From contig JAOTST010000078.1 of the NCBI GenBank assembly GCA_029864785.1, forward strand, positions 1 through 7,056: a stretch of 7,056 nt of DNA. The letters run 5' to 3'. Below are positions 6,950-7,056 of this stretch, piece by piece. Within the stretch, counting starts at the first letter, position 1, and each line of letters opens with the position of its first letter. Made by a program: the position numbers and the translations under genes. Below the pieces are notes generated by a model. That model searched no databases. It had not been told where the DNA came from and saw only the letters and a list, made by a program, of their open reading frames with translations. Origin of the DNA: Chromatiales bacterium. Its GTDB lineage: Bacteria; Pseudomonadota; Gammaproteobacteria; Thiohalomonadales; Thiohalomonadaceae.

Positions 6950-7056
6950 AAATATGACTCCATTCGGTTTAACAAATATTTCAGGGATATTATTAAACAG
7001 GATGCTGAGCTAATTGAGCAATTCATCTAAATCTGCACTATCTTTTCCAACAGAGG
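6950..7056 (-). pseudogene. 5' part of the GAF/HD-GYP/hemerythrin gene, interrupted by an in-frame TAG
   Basis: Read in the frame of the fusion gene, this stretch encodes SVGKDSADLDELLN, a TAG at 7010-7012, then LSILFNNIPEIFVKPNGVIF leading straight into LCNPRNELVQ. The part after the stop (NNIPEIFVKPNGVIFL) reads as the first strand of the GAF-like domain and lacks any ATG or GTG before the TTG at 6949. The part before it (DLDELLN, then LSILF) continues an amphipathic helix across the stop. A single C-to-T change in a CAG (Gln) codon would explain it. The gene's true start lies outside the window, so what precedes is unknown; the 14 codons before the stop could be open by chance, or be the end of a different gene. 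Confidence 0.55.

Noticed and set aside
7010..7012. Pyrrolysine or selenocysteine-type recoding of the TAG in the fusion gene
   Set aside because: TAG is used as an ordinary stop by two other genes here, selenocysteine uses TGA, and no downstream recoding structure was recognised; a Gln codon mutation is simpler.

Overview
The window holds chromosomal-looking bacterial DNA with six genes on the plus strand (positions 22-5085) converging on two genes on the minus strand (5124 to beyond the right edge). Gene content suggests a Proteobacterium, most likely a gammaproteobacterium: SelO, PsiE, an OmpA-type lipoprotein-like envelope protein, a GFA-fold enzyme, and an HD-GYP protein fused to hemerythrin. 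That placement is inferred from gene content and protein style only. No rRNA, tRNA, CRISPR array, insertion sequence or phage gene was seen.

Left part (1-2073): an exported protein with a C-terminal OmpA/MotB peptidoglycan-binding domain and an unrecognised N-terminal domain; a small multi-pass membrane methyltransferase of the ICMT/PEMT type; and a small Zn-binding GFA/CENP-V-fold protein. They are collinear with gaps of 29 and 58 bases, but their functions do not obviously connect.

Middle part (2074-3416): a visibly AT-rich segment with a perfect TATAAT box, a possible 24-codon small ORF with its own ribosome binding site, and a 232-residue protein whose N-terminus looks like a PD-(D/E)XK nuclease-fold core. 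It is followed by psiE, a four-helix membrane protein.

Right part (3417-7056): selO, a full-length protein AMPylase with the catalytic residues and a Cys where the human protein has selenocysteine. Facing it is a two-gene unit read on the minus strand: a GAF / HD-GYP / hemerythrin fusion, then a stand-alone bacteriohemerythrin whose start overlaps the fusion's stop (TAATG). This points to c-di-GMP hydrolysis controlled by O2, NO or redox state through a di-iron site. The fusion gene carries an in-frame TAG at 7010-7012 inside what looks like the start of its GAF domain, so it is either a fresh nonsense mutant, a sequencing error, or is translated from an internal TTG at 6949.

The most interesting items are that interrupted sensor gene, the paired hemerythrins, and the AT-rich nuclease-like locus with its possible leader ORF. 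Nothing here proves a wholly new system.
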